From: Moringa oleifera | Taxonomy: Eukaryota > Streptophyta > Magnoliopsida > Brassicales > Moringaceae | NCBI GenBank assembly: GCA_021397835.1 | Contig: JAJFZO010000747.1 | Span: forward strand, 7,708,501 to 7,772,500 | DNA: 64,000 nucleotides | Reading direction: 5' to 3' | The notes under the pieces: generated by a model | The model's input: only the letters and a program-made list of their open reading frames with translations | The model's database searches: none | What the model was told of the DNA's origin: nothing | Part shown: positions 36,951-48,130 of the stretch, piece after piece | Layout of the letters: every line of letters starts with the position of its first letter | Numbering within the stretch: the first letter of the stretch is position 1 | Made by a program: the position numbers and the translations under genes

Positions 36951-38190
36951 AACAAGCTAAATTATGGGATAATTAATGAAGATATGGCTAGGCATGCTCG
37001 ATGGTATGGGCGACAAAGTTAATGATGATGCATTCTATACAAGTGCTTACTCGCTGAGGGAATTTTGAGACTATAGAGTCCTTTACTACAGGACCTCGAG
37101 GCAGTCAATGAGGGGTTTCATCCTAATGCTTAGCTTTTTACGACAAATCCTTTGCACACTATAATCTATGACATGATTGTTGGCCATTAACATCAAACAA
37201 GCCACACGTTTAGGCTGGCCATGATGTGACATTCTTGTTGCCAAGGTCTGATCATCTATGTCCCTTGCTATCAAAAACTCATCCCTTGCTATGGAAGCTC
37301 GATGATGTAGGTAGGAAAGTCAATAATGATGCATGCTAGATAAGGGCATATCTGTTTGGGGAATTTTAAGAATGCAAAGTGCTTTGATGTAGGCCCTCAA
37401 AGCAATAAACGCGAGGGTTGTCTCAATGCTCAAGCTTGCTGAGCCAAACTATTTTCGCAGTGTGATCGACAAAATGATCATTGGTCATTAACGTTGTGTG
37501 AGCTAGATGCTTAGCCTGTGCATGGTGTGACATCCTTACTTAAGGCCCCATCAATATGCCTTACTAAATCTTGTCCCTGACTATAAAAGCTCGACGATGT
37601 GGGTAGCGAAGTTAATGATGATACATGCTATATGAAGGCCTACCCACCTGGGGCATTTTAAATATGTGAAGTGCTTTATTGTAGGCTCTCGAGGCGATGG
37701 ACTCGAGGATTGATCCCAATGCTCAGGCTTACCAATGTGCACACTTTGCACTACATGATCAATGACCTAATTACATGCCATTAGCATGGAGCCAGCCACA
37801 CATTCAGCTTGGACATGGTGTGACACCCCTATTGCTTAAACCTTATCGATGTCCTCTACTATCGAACAGTCGTCCATTACTATGGAAGCTCAATGAAGTG
37901 GGCGTTGAAGCTAATAATAATGCATGCTATACGAAGGCTTACCATCTTGGAGAATTTTAAGTATGCAAAGTACTTTACTGCAGGCCCTTAAAGCGACAAA
38001 CTTTGGGTTGGTTCCCATGCTTAGGCTTGCTGAGGCACACTCTTTGTGTAGTACAATAGATGACACGATCGTTAATATTTAGCATTGAGCAAATCACACT
38101 CTCAGCCTAGGCATAGTGTGACACCTCTGCTGCTAAGACCTCATCAATAGCCGTTTCTATCATAAACTTGTCCTTCATTATGTAAGCTTT
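36951..38190 (+). repeat. 5' external transcribed spacer repeats, unit D (~298 bp x 4)
   Basis: Four diverged tandem copies. Recurring blocks: GGAAGCTCGATGATGTGGG (near 36990, 37300, 37585, 37885), GAATTTTAAGCATGCG-like sequence, TGACACGATCGTT-like sequence and TGTCCCTTACTATCG. The period is about 290-300 bp. They lie downstream of the candidate promoter and directly upstream of 25S, which is abnormal: 18S and 5.8S should intervene. Confidence 0.82.
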
Positions 38191-41080
38191 GTAGGATTTC
38201 CTAATAATAGCCAATGAACCAAGAAAAGCCCATGAACCTTGTTGTTCCATGAGGCACTATCGAAGAGTCGGGTTGTTTGGGAATGCAACCCCAATTAGGC
38301 AATAAATTTTGTCCAAGGCTAAATACGAGTGAAAAACTGATAGTTAATGAGTACAATGAGGGAATGATGAAAATGATTTCAGAAAGAGAGTTAAAGAATG
38401 CTTCAAAATTTTGATGAGGGAAGCAGATGAGGGCCAATGATGCACCTCAGGTAGCCCAAGCCTGAGCCTTTGATATGTTAGTGGAGACGACGCACTTCGA
38501 AACCTGCGAGCTATTCGTGATGGCCAGTAAGCTCCCTATTTGACCCATCTTGAAACTCAAACCAAAGAGTCTGACATGCATGCGAGTCAACGGGTTAGTT
38601 AGCCCGTAAGGCACAAGGAAGCTGATTGATGGGATCCCTCATGGTGTATAGTCATTCAACCTTGATCTTTTAACAAGGGTTTGAGTATAAGCATGCCAAC
38701 CCAGACCCAAAAGATGGTGAACTATGCCTAAGTGGGAAGAAGCTAGTGGAAACTCTAGTGAAGGTCCATAGCGATACTAACATGCAAATCGTTCTTTTTA
38801 CTTAGGTATAAGGGTAAAAAACTAATCGAACCACTAGTAGTTGATTCCCTCTAAAGTGTCCCTCAAGAAAGCTAGAGCTTAGATGCTAGTTTTATCAAGC
38901 CAAGCCAATGATTAGAGGCAAAAGAGGCACAATGCCCTTGACCTATTCTCAAACTTTAAATAAGTAAGACGAGGTGGCTACTTCGTTGAGTTGTCTTACA
39001 AAATCAAGAGCTCCGTGTGGGTAATGTTTGGTAAGCAGAATTGGTGATGTAGGCTGAACCAAAATAAGGTCATGATGACTAGCTATGCACTAACCTGGAA
39101 CCCACAAAGGGTCTTAGTTAATTAAGACAGCACGATGGTGGTCATCGAAGTCGAAATCTGCTAAGAAGTGTGTAACAACTTGCTTACCAAACTAACTAGC
39201 TCGAAAATGGATGGCATTAAAGTGCGTGACTTGTACTCAACTGTTAGAGATAAGGCTAAGCCCTAGTGAGATAAAAGGCCACGGTGATCGCTATAAAGCA
39301 CACTTCAAAAATGGATCCAGTCAAAATTTTGAAACCGGCGTGTGACAGTTAACAATAACGTTAAAGAGTTCGGGGATGTAGGTAGGGACCTTGGGAAGAG
39401 TTATCTTTTCTATCTATCAGCCTGCCCACCTTGGAAATGACTCAGTATGAGGTAAGGTCAAGTCTTGAAAAGCACCACATGTCATGTGGTATCTGATGCG
39501 CCACCGACAACCCTTAAAAATCTAAAGGACTGAGTACCTTCCACTCCTGGTCATACGCATAACCACATCGAGTCTCCCAGGTGAACAACCTTTAGTTCAT
39601 GGAATAATATAGACAAATGAAGTCTGCAAAATAAATGCGTGACCTTGAGAAAAGGATTGACTCAGAAGGCTCCTCATGGGGGTCCCAGTCTTGAACCCAT
39701 CGGTTATCAGTAGACTACTTAAGGTGCTCGCATGGTGAAAGGGGGTCACCGTGTGTTAGCCAGGGGACGGACTAAGAACCGTTCCTTCAAGGGCCTTCCC
39801 TGAGCGTGAAACAACCAGCTCAAAACTAGTATGAACAATGGGAATCCGGCTATCTAATTAAAACAAAGTATTCTGAGGGTCCCTATGAATGCTCACATAA
39901 TGTGATTTCTGCCTAGTGCTTTGAATGCCAAAGTGAAAACTTCAACCAAGCACGAATAAAACGGCGAGAGTAACAATAACTCTCTTAATGTAGCCAAATG
40001 GCTCATCATCTAATTAGTACACATATGAATGGATTAACGAGATTCCCATCATTCTTGTCTATTATTCAGTGAAACCATAGCCATGCTTGGTAGAATTAAT
40101 GGGAAAAGAAGACCACGTTAAGCTTGACTCTAGTGCAACTTTGTGAAATGACTTGAAAGGTGTAGGATAAGTAGGAGCTAGAAATGGAAAAAGTGAAATA
40201 TCACTCTTTTAACGTTATTTTACTTATTCCATAAATCAAAGGCAGGGCGTTACCCCTTTTTTTGGACACAAGGCTAACCTTGGATGGCCAATTAGGGAGA
40301 AAGACATTGTCATGTAGAGAGTTTAGGTGGAGTAGCACATCAATTAAAAAATAACGCAAGTATCGTACGATGAGCTGAACGAGAACAAAAATTTTGTGTT
40401 AAACAAAAAGGTAAAAGCTCGTTTGATTTTAATCTCTAGTATAAATACAAACAGTGAAATTATGGCTTATCGATCCTTTATATCTTTAAAATTTGAAGCT
40501 AGAGGTGTCAAAAAAGTTACCACAAAGATAACTGGCTTATGGTAACTAAATGTTCATAGCAACATTCCTTTTTTATCCTTCAATGTCGACTCTTCCTATC
40601 ATTTTGAAGCAAAATTCACCAAGTGTTGGATTATTCACTAACAATAGGGAACATGGTTTAGACAATCGTGAGATGAGTTAATTTTACCCTACTGATGCTC
40701 GTGTCGTGATAGCAATTCAACCTAGTATGGGAGGAACCATTGATTCACATAATTAGTCATCGAGATTAGTTGAAAAGCCAATGGTGTGAAGCTACATCTG
40801 CTTGATTATGACAAAACACCTCTCAGTCAGAAGCCAGGTTAAAAGCGATGCATGCGCCTTGTTAGCCAAATGACATCTAAGCGTCCAAAGGCATGTCATG
40901 TTATCCAAGCCCATGAGATGGAAGAACATCACAGGCTACCTTAAAGTATGATTCCCACTAAGGAACAAGAAGAATCCTTTGCAGATCACTTAAATACATG
41001 AGGATATTGTAAGTGGCAAAGTGGCCTTGCTATGATCCACTAAGATTTAGCCCTTTGTCGCTTCCGTTCATCCCTCCCCT
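38191..41080 (+). pseudogene. 25S rRNA pseudogene, unit D, with internal deletions
   Basis: 25S begins at about nucleotide 55 (GGATTTCCTAATAATAG, canonical GGATTCCCCTAGTAACGG). It skips from near nucleotide 95 to near 190 (GAACCTTGTTGTTCCATGAG, 38232) and then continues to the 3' end near 41080. Further losses are a deletion in the divergent domain near 38445 and one near 39295, where CTATAAAGCACACTTC joins sequences about 200 nt apart in 25S. The sarcin-ricin loop reads AGTATGGGAGGAACC at 40724-40738. The direct fusion to the 5' spacer repeats is shared with unit F. Confidence 0.92.
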
Positions 41081-41344
41081 CACACAAATAATAATTATCC
41101 CTATACTTTAGACTATTAATGCCATGAGATCTGAAGTCATCCTCCAAAAGAAAGACCACAGCAAAAGAGGAAAGCCCTTTACATTTGTAGAGAATGAGAA
41201 ACACACCAGGGAAAACACTTGGAAAAATATCTAACAGCGATGGGGAACCAAGTGTTACTCTAAAGAAAATAGCAAAACTTTGTCCACCATCGCCATGTCC
41301 CTTAGGTGTGTGCCTAGTAAGTGTGTCACAAGCGCAATGCCCAT
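41081..41344 (+). other. 3' external spacer and a partial subrepeat, unit D
   Basis: Contains the shared 3' spacer (CCAAGTGTTACTC near 41249), then a single partial subrepeat (GTGTGTGCCTAGTAAGTG) before a gag fragment begins. The same arrangement occurs in unit E. Confidence 0.7.
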
Positions 41345-41667
41345 AGGCAAGGATCAATTCCTTCCTTTCAACATGGCTTAGGTTGCAAGAAAGTCCTTCA
41401 AAGAGCTGGAGCACATGAATTCTGTGTGAAAGTATGTGAAAGAATTAAGTTTAATAATATTGGACATCAAAGACATGTCAAAGAAGGACAAGCTTTTTAA
41501 TTTTGTCTCTGGGCTAAAGCCGTGGGCACAATAGGAGCTAAGGAGGTAAGGTGTGAAAGACTTGCTTGCTACATTTGCAATTATGGATAACTTAATGGAT
41601 TTCAAGCACAACAAGAACATTGAAAGAGATGGTACTGATGGCAAGTCCAAGAAGAAGAAAGCATAAA
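41345..41667 (+). pseudogene. Retrotransposon gag fragment (unit D)
   Basis: Translation gives KYVKEFSLIILDIKDMSKKD, LFNFVSGLKPWAQ, then ELRRYGVKDLLATF and a basic KSKKKKA end. This is the gag core typical of plant Ty3/gypsy-type elements (YVKEF...LKPWAK.ELRRRGVQDL). One stop follows LKPWAQ and another lies upstream. No LTR or pol is seen, so this is a short fragment. The same fragment stands in the same place in unit E (50150-50475). Confidence 0.78.
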
Positions 41668-42800
41668 CTTCTTGTGAGAATCTAGGAGCAACTTTCTTAC
41701 ATGAACCAAGGAGAAAAGTACGAACTTTATGGATAACTTTAATGACTACAAGTAAACTAAATAAAATGTTCCATACCACCCAAAAATTCATGATTTAAGG
41801 TTCCATCTATAAGCTTGAAGTACATCAATTAACGATATAATATACTCATGTTTTTGTTTCTCAAGTAGTTCTAATTAAACTAATTTCCAACAACTTACCT
41901 CTTGAAAATTTTAATAATTTAAAAACATATTATAGTATAAAATAATTATCAAACAATTTTGAGGACACATAAAATGCACGTGACTTATAATATGACTTGT
42001 TTAACATTTGAAGCATGCTACCCAAACTTCAAAGATAAAAGGTCCTATACCATTTAGAAATGTACACTTATGTGAAGCACAATATAGTAACTAATTGTTC
42101 ACTTCATTTTGTAAAAATTTCGATAGCATTTCCCCATAGTTCTCCAAGCACATCACATGTATAGATATCAGTTAGTGTTTCTCATTGAAACACATGCTCA
42201 TATTCATTAGTACGTACCCGAAAAACAAAGAAGATACTACACAAAATTTTTACAAAATAAATTGAACAACAATCTACACATGTTCCGCATAAGAATTGTC
42301 ACATTTCTAAACTGTCCAATCTAGACAATTTAAGAATTATTATTGAAGAATTTATTTTGATGCACCTACAAACACGTCACCGACAATAAATGTTTACTGG
42401 TAATTTTCAAACGGTGTATCTAAAGAATATGTGTGAAGTCTTAACTTTTCTAATAGTAACACTTTATGACTGTCATAAAATAGATTAATTTAATTGATTA
42501 ACATATAAATAAATTTTCTCAACATTAGTAATAATCATCCAAATGTAATTATGTAATTAACATAAACTAAATTTTTTTAAAAAATACAACTAATAACTCT
42601 AAAATTTAATCAACATCTAAGTCAACTAATTTTCATAAAAATCTAGTTAATTAAATTATTTATGTTATCAAATTACAATGTCATTAAACCATTATCTATC
42701 TAACCAATAACAAATTAACTAATTTTATTAACAAATGAAATTAACAATTACAAAATTTAATTAACATCTAACTAATTTAAATTTAATAAAAATCTAATTA

Positions 42801-43643
42801 AATTATTTATCTCAAATTATATTCTAATTAAACTATTATCTATCTAATTTAACATAAAAAATTTATAATTAACCTATAAAATTAAAAATTATAGAATTTA
42901 ATTAATATCGAATAATTTAAATTTTATAAAACTCTAATTAAATTATTTATCTTAAATTACAAACTAATTATATTATTTTCTAAATAATCTAACATAAATT
43001 AAATTTATTAATAAATGAAACTAACAATTACAAAATTTAATAAATATCTAACTAATTTAAATTTTATAAAAATCTAATTAAATTATTTATCTCAAATTAT
43101 ATTCTAATTAAACTATTATCTATCTAATTTAACATAAAAAAATTTATAATTAACCTATAAAATTAAAAATTATAGAATTTAATTAATACCGAATAATTTA
43201 AATTTTATAAAACTCTAATTAAATTATTTATCTTAAATTACAAACTAATTATATTATTTTCTAAATAATCTAACATAAATTAAATTTATTAATAAATGAA
43301 ACTAACAATTACAAAATTTAATAAATATCTAACTAATTTAAATTTTATAAAAATCTAATTAAATTATTTATCTCAAATTATATTCTAATTAAACTATTAT
43401 CTATCTAATTTAACATAAAAAAATTTATAATTAACCTATAAAATTAAAAATTATAGAATTTAATTAATACCGAATAATTTAAATTTTATAAAACTCTAAT
43501 TAAATTATTTATCTTAAATTACAAACTAATTATATTATTTTCTAAATAATCTAACATAAATTAAATTTATTAATAAATGAAACTAACAATTACAAAATTT
43601 AATAAATATCTAACTAATTTAAATTTCATAAAAATCTAATTAA
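42801..43643. repeat. AT-rich ~281-bp tandem triplication in CACTA-2
   Basis: Three nearly identical copies begin AATTATTTATCTCAAATTAT at 42801 and 43081 and at about 43362. Differences are few, such as one extra A and ATATCG versus ATACCG. The corresponding part of CACTA-3 (about 57560-57745) has one shorter copy, so the expansion arose after the two elements separated. Confidence 0.92.
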
Positions 43644-43964
43644 GATATTTATCTTAAATTAATTTAAGGAACCTGTATATAAATAGATGTAAAAATGACA
43701 ATTAAGTAAGAGGGGAAATAAAGAGGGTGAAAAGGAAAAAGATTAAGAAGATAGAAGTAGAAACAGTCATAGAAATGAAGGGAAAGGAAACGACACTCTC
43801 ACAAAAGGAAAAAAATTAGGGTTTCAATTTATAATCGCTTAGCGATGGAAGTAAGTGATGGTTCCTAGAAGTGAAATCTAGCGATTGAAGTGAAGTCTGT
43901 CCTTGCCTCCCCAGTGAAAGTAAAATCAAGCGAAGGCATTCCTGCCTTCACGACCAGGGTCGCC

Positions 43965-44480
43965 ACCTTTATAGCCATGGCTACCTTCGCGGCCATGCAT
44001 GGACACTTTCGCTGTAGCCATGGCTACCACCTTGAAAGGCCATGGCTACCAACTTTGAAGGCCACTGCTGCCTTTGCGACCATGCATGGACGCTTACGTG
44101 GTAGCCATGGCTGCCAGCTTCGAAGGCCATGGCTATCTTTGCGGCCATATGTCAATGCTTTTGTAGTGGGCATGGCTACATGGAGGCTTTTACGGCAACC
44201 ATGGCTACGTTCGCTATCACTGTGGCCATGGCTGCCACCTTCGAAGGCCATGGCTACCTCCTTCAATGGCCATGGCTACCACTTTCACGACCATGGCTAC
44301 CACATTCGAAAGACACAATAGCTGCCATCGAAGGCCAACGCTACCTTTGCTCATGGCCATGGCTACCTCCTTTGCGGCCATGGTAGCCGGCTTTGAAAGC
44401 CATGGCTACCTCGTTCATGGCCATCACAGTCACTATCGAAGGCCATGGTTATCATAGCAGCGCCCATGCATGGTCACCTT
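43965..44480. repeat. GCCATGGCTACC-rich short tandem repeats in CACTA-2
   Basis: Irregular units of about 24-33 bp built on GGCCATGGCTACC with CTTTGAAGG or CTTCGCGG between. Open frames on both strands here result from the GC-rich repeat. A related block is at 57990-58400. Confidence 0.85.
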
Positions 44481-44579
44481 CGAATTAAGGTAGCAAGCTC
44501 GCGGCCTGGTGGCCAATTTGCTTTTGAGGTAGCCATGCATGGCTGCCTTCAAAGGAGGCAAGCCAGGAGTAAGTTAGCG

Positions 44580-45270
44580 ACCATGCATGGCTGCCTTCGA
44601 AGGCAGCAAGTTGGCTACTAGTTTGCTTCTATGGTGACCATACATGGCTGTCTTCGAAGGCGGCATGCTGGCGGCCAACTTACTTCTACTGTCGCCATGC
44701 ATAGTAGCCTTTTAAGGAAACAGGATGGCCAACAGCTTGCTTTTACGGTGGCCATGCATGGCTGCCTTTGAATGTAGCAAGCTGGGCACCAGCTTGCTTT
44801 TGCTGCGGCCATGCATGGCTGCCTTTGAAGGCAGCAAGCTGGCTGTTGGCTTGCTTTTGAGATGGCCATGCATGCCTACCATCGAAGGTGGCATATTAGC
44901 GGCTAGCTTGCTTCTGCGGCTGCCATGCATGGCTGCCTTTGAAGGAAGTAAGCTAGCCACCAACTTACTTTTGTGGTAGCCATGCATTGCTGGCTTCGAA
45001 GGCGGCATGCTGGCGGCCAACTTACTTCTGCTGTCATCATGCATGGCTACCTTTAAAGGCAGCAAGCCGGCCGCCAGTTTACTTCTCCAACCAACGACCA
45101 TGCACGGTGCCTTCGAAGGCAACAAGTTGATGGCTAGGTTGCTTCTGTAATGCGCATGCATGGGTGCCTTCGAAGGCAACAAGCTAGTGGCCAACTTGCT
45201 GCCTCGATGACCATTAATGGTCACATCAGAAGGTGGCCAGCTTGCTAGCTTCAAAGGCAACAATGAAGTT
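44580..45270. repeat. 57-bp minisatellite in CACTA-2
   Basis: CCATGCATGG recurs at exactly 57-bp steps at 44695, 44752, 44809, 44866, 44923, 44980 and 45037. Each unit also carries GCCTTCGAAGGC-like and AAGCTGG...CCAGCTTGCTT inverted repeats. The unit is a multiple of three, so long frames stay open on both strands; the longest minus-strand one (44712-45263) encodes a 19-residue repeat built on SKLAASLLPSKAAMHG. Whether any is translated cannot be told; I do not annotate a gene. Confidence 0.9.
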
Positions 45271-45642
45271 TGCGGCCATGGCTTCCTCCGAGGGCAGCAA
45301 ACTTGGGGCCTTCACGACTGGCCATAAGGTGGTCATTAGACTATATTATGTACATAATGATTGAAATCTTGTAGTCGTTAGATTCTTGATTAGCGATTAA
45401 TTAAAATTCAGTTGTTAATATGTTTTGGTGTTGATTAAAAATTAGCATACATGGATTGAAAATAAATTTAGCGACGAGGATAGCATCTATCGCTAATTTG
45501 TATCGCTAATTTGTCATTATTCTGTCATTATGTTAAAATTTTCATTATGTAATAAATCTATCACTATTCTATCATTATTTAATGACTGATTTTTTTTTTT
45601 TGTCGCTATATTATTTCACTATTTCTAAATTTTTTTATAGTG

Positions 45643-46385
45643 AGCGAACCCAAGTATGCCTTATGTGAGCCTTATGTCCCTTAATCATGTGCTCAGAAAG
45701 TGTGCCATGAGAGCCACGTCACTTGGCCCATGGGCATGATAGCCAAGCCACAACAACTCCCTATAGGTATGACATAAGCATAGGGCTCATTGTGTGATCA
45801 CACAAGGCGCACTAGTTAACCTAAGGGCACCCTATGCAAACCAACCACTCATCACTATGTCCCTCAATGATGTGCCCAGCGAGCATGCCACAAACACCAT
45901 ATCGCCTGGTCTGTAGGCATGGTAGGCAAGGCACGCCTATGCCTACAGGCATAACATGTGTGCTAGGCCTTACATGCGAATGCATAGGGCATAGGCCCCA
46001 AGCCATGGGCACCATAAGCAAGTGAGTCGCTCATTGCTACATCCCTCGATTCTATGCCCAACAAGCATGCCATAAGCATCACATTGCCTGGAGCATGGGC
46101 ATAAGAGATAAGCCAAGGCTATAACTTATTGATGTGGCATAAACGCAAGGCCTAGCATTCGGCTGCATAAGGCATGATAGCCAAGCCAAGGGTACCTTAC
46201 GTGAGCCAACCTCTCATCCCTACGTTCCTTGATCATGTGCCCAATGTTTGTGCCATGAGTGTCACGTAACTTGATCCATGGGCATAAGAGACAAGTCATG
46301 GTTGCTCTTAGAAGGTACAACATGGATGTAAGCCTAACGAGTGGCCACACATGGTGCACCAATTAAGCCAAGTGGTCGCTTGTGT
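45643..46385 (+). repeat. Spacer subrepeat array 5, plus orientation
   Basis: About four variant-A monomers between the CACTA-2 end and the single-copy spacer of unit E. The sequence right after the element, AGCGAACCCAAG, is nearly the same after CACTA-3 (AGCAAACCCAAG). Confidence 0.85.
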
Positions 46386-47140
46386 TGTTGGTGTTGATTG
46401 CATAGGCATGCTAGGTTAGACTCCTGCCCTAAGCTATGTGAGACTTTTAGGGTAGCCATGTGTGGCTATAGGTGCATTGGACTAGGCAGCAATCATGCAC
46501 CTTAGCCATCCAAAGGTAATGCTGGCCTAACGTGCTGGCCATACTACTTAGTTTTAATTTTTTTAATGAATTGATAGTCTTTTCATTGTTGAATTGCTCT
46601 AGAGATTTAGTAGCATTTTGAATAATAGGCTATTTTACAAGATTTTTTAAATTTTTGAGTGTAAAAATTCATTAAAATTTTGGTGCTTAGAAAATTTTGA
46701 AATATTTTTATAATGGTAACAAAATTTCAAGTCAAAACTCCTTGCATATGACTTTTTAGAACTATTATCACAACTCAACATGTTAATGTTTTTTCCTACC
46801 AGATGCGAATTTTTATTTAAGACTCTTTAGGGTGGAGGAGTTCGCTTGCTTGGTCGATGCTCACGAGATATGTATGATTCCCCTTACCCATCCCACATAG
46901 GTAAGTGCTAGGCATGGAGAACCTAACACACATGGCATGGGCTGGGCGGCTTATTTCTTTACCCATCTAGCTGTTGGTCCATGGCTATTGGTCACCACCA
47001 CAAATCGATAGGCAATCAACAACATCGTGCAACGAATGTTAGCATGTCCGATCAATAGCCAACATAGTGGGTAAAAACATGGAAAAGGAAATGAGCTAAA
47101 TTACAGGCAAAAAAACAAGTTAAATTTTGGGATAATAAGT
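46386..47140 (+). other. Non-repetitive intergenic spacer of unit E, with candidate Pol I promoter near 46810-46850
   Basis: Matches the spacer of units D and F (GTTGGTGTTGATTGCATAGG near its start). The candidate promoter block reads TTTTATTTAAGACTCTTTAG then GGTGGAGGAG. No gene is visible. Confidence 0.68.
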
Positions 47141-48130
47141 GGAGATATGGCTAGACAAGCTCGATGATATGAGCAGCAAAGTTAATGATAATGCATGTTA
47201 TACGAGGGCTTACCCGCTTGATGAATTTTGAGCACGTAGAGTCCTTCACAGAAAGCCCTTGAGGCGGTGGATCAGGGATGAAATCCCAATGCTTAGCTTT
47301 TTGAGCAAAGTCTTTGCACACCATGATCAATTGCACGATCGTTTGCCATTAGCATCGAACTAGCCACACACTTAGGTTGTCCATGGCGTGACACCCTTAC
47401 CACTAAGCTCTTATCGATGTCCCTTACTATCGAAAACTCATCCTTCACTATGGAAGCTCGATGATGTAGGTAATAAAGTCAATGATGATGCATGCTATAT
47501 GAGCCTACCTATTTGGGGAATTTTAAGCATTCGAAGTGCATTCTTGCTGGCCGTTGAGGTAGTGGACGTAGGGGTTAATCTCAATGCTCAAGCATGCTTA
47601 GGCAGACTTTTTGCGTAGTGCAATCGATGACACGATCATTGAATGTTAGGATTGAACGAGCCATACGCTTAGCTTGGGCATAATGTGACATCCCTGCTTA
47701 AGGCCCTATCGATGTCCTTTACTATTGAAAACTTATCCCTCGCTATGAGAGCCTTAACGATGTGGGCAGCGAAATTAATGATGATACATGCTATGTAAAG
47801 GCCTATCTGCTCAGGAAATTTTGAGCATGCGAAGTGCTTTGTTGCAAGCTCTCGAGGTGATCGATGCGTGGGTTGATCCCAATGGCCAAGCTTACCGAAA
47901 TGCACACTTTATGTTGCACAATCGATAACACCATTCTGTGCTTTTACCATCAAGTGTACCATACACTTAGCCTATGCATGGCGTGACAGCCCTACTACAA
48001 AGTAGCCTAGACATGGCGTGACAGCCTACCGCTAAGGCGTCCTCGATGTCCCTTACTATTGAAAACTTGTCCTTCACTATGGAAGCTTTACGAAGTGGAT
48101 AGTTAAGCTAACGATGGTGCATGTTATACA
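47141..48130 (+). repeat. 5' external transcribed spacer repeats, unit E
   Basis: Three and a part copies of the ~298-bp repeat (GGAAGCTCGATGATGTAGG near 47455, CTTAACGATGTGGGCAGCG near 47752). A small local duplication of TAGCCTAGACATGGCGTGAC lies near 47970-48025. It joins 25S at about 48131 within a short shared CAAGGGCC-like stretch. Confidence 0.82.

Larger units (their letters stand above)
41668..45642 (-). mobile_element. CACTA-2: truncated CACTA element, minus orientation
   Basis: Its right end reads TTTTTTTATAGTG, the inverse of CACTATAAAAAAA, and is matched by CACTA-3 at 59531. Subterminal TAGCGA/TCGCTA repeats lie at 45390-45600. Homology with CACTA-3 starts near 41735, in the first codons of a minus-strand transposase; the rest of the transposase and the other terminal repeat are missing. 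The interior holds an AT-rich block with a 281-bp triplication (42801-43643) and GC-rich minisatellites (43965-45270). The segment at 41668-41735, next to gag, is unassigned. Confidence 0.72.

Noticed and set aside
41040..41791. Minus-strand frames of 124 and 137 codons
   Set aside because: They are antisense to the 25S 3' spacer and to the gag fragment, which has a clear plus-strand family match.
44712..45263. A 183-codon minus-strand frame with a 19-residue repeat as a repeat-protein gene
   Set aside because: It is explained by a 57-bp minisatellite whose length is a multiple of three and which is open on both strands. Not annotated as a gene, only listed as a finding.
43965..45270. The CACTA minisatellites as derivatives of the rDNA spacer subrepeat, because both contain GCCATGGCTGCC
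   Set aside because: The shared text is a short low-complexity phrase; period (57 versus about 170 bp) and remaining sequence differ. Coincidence is the simpler reading.
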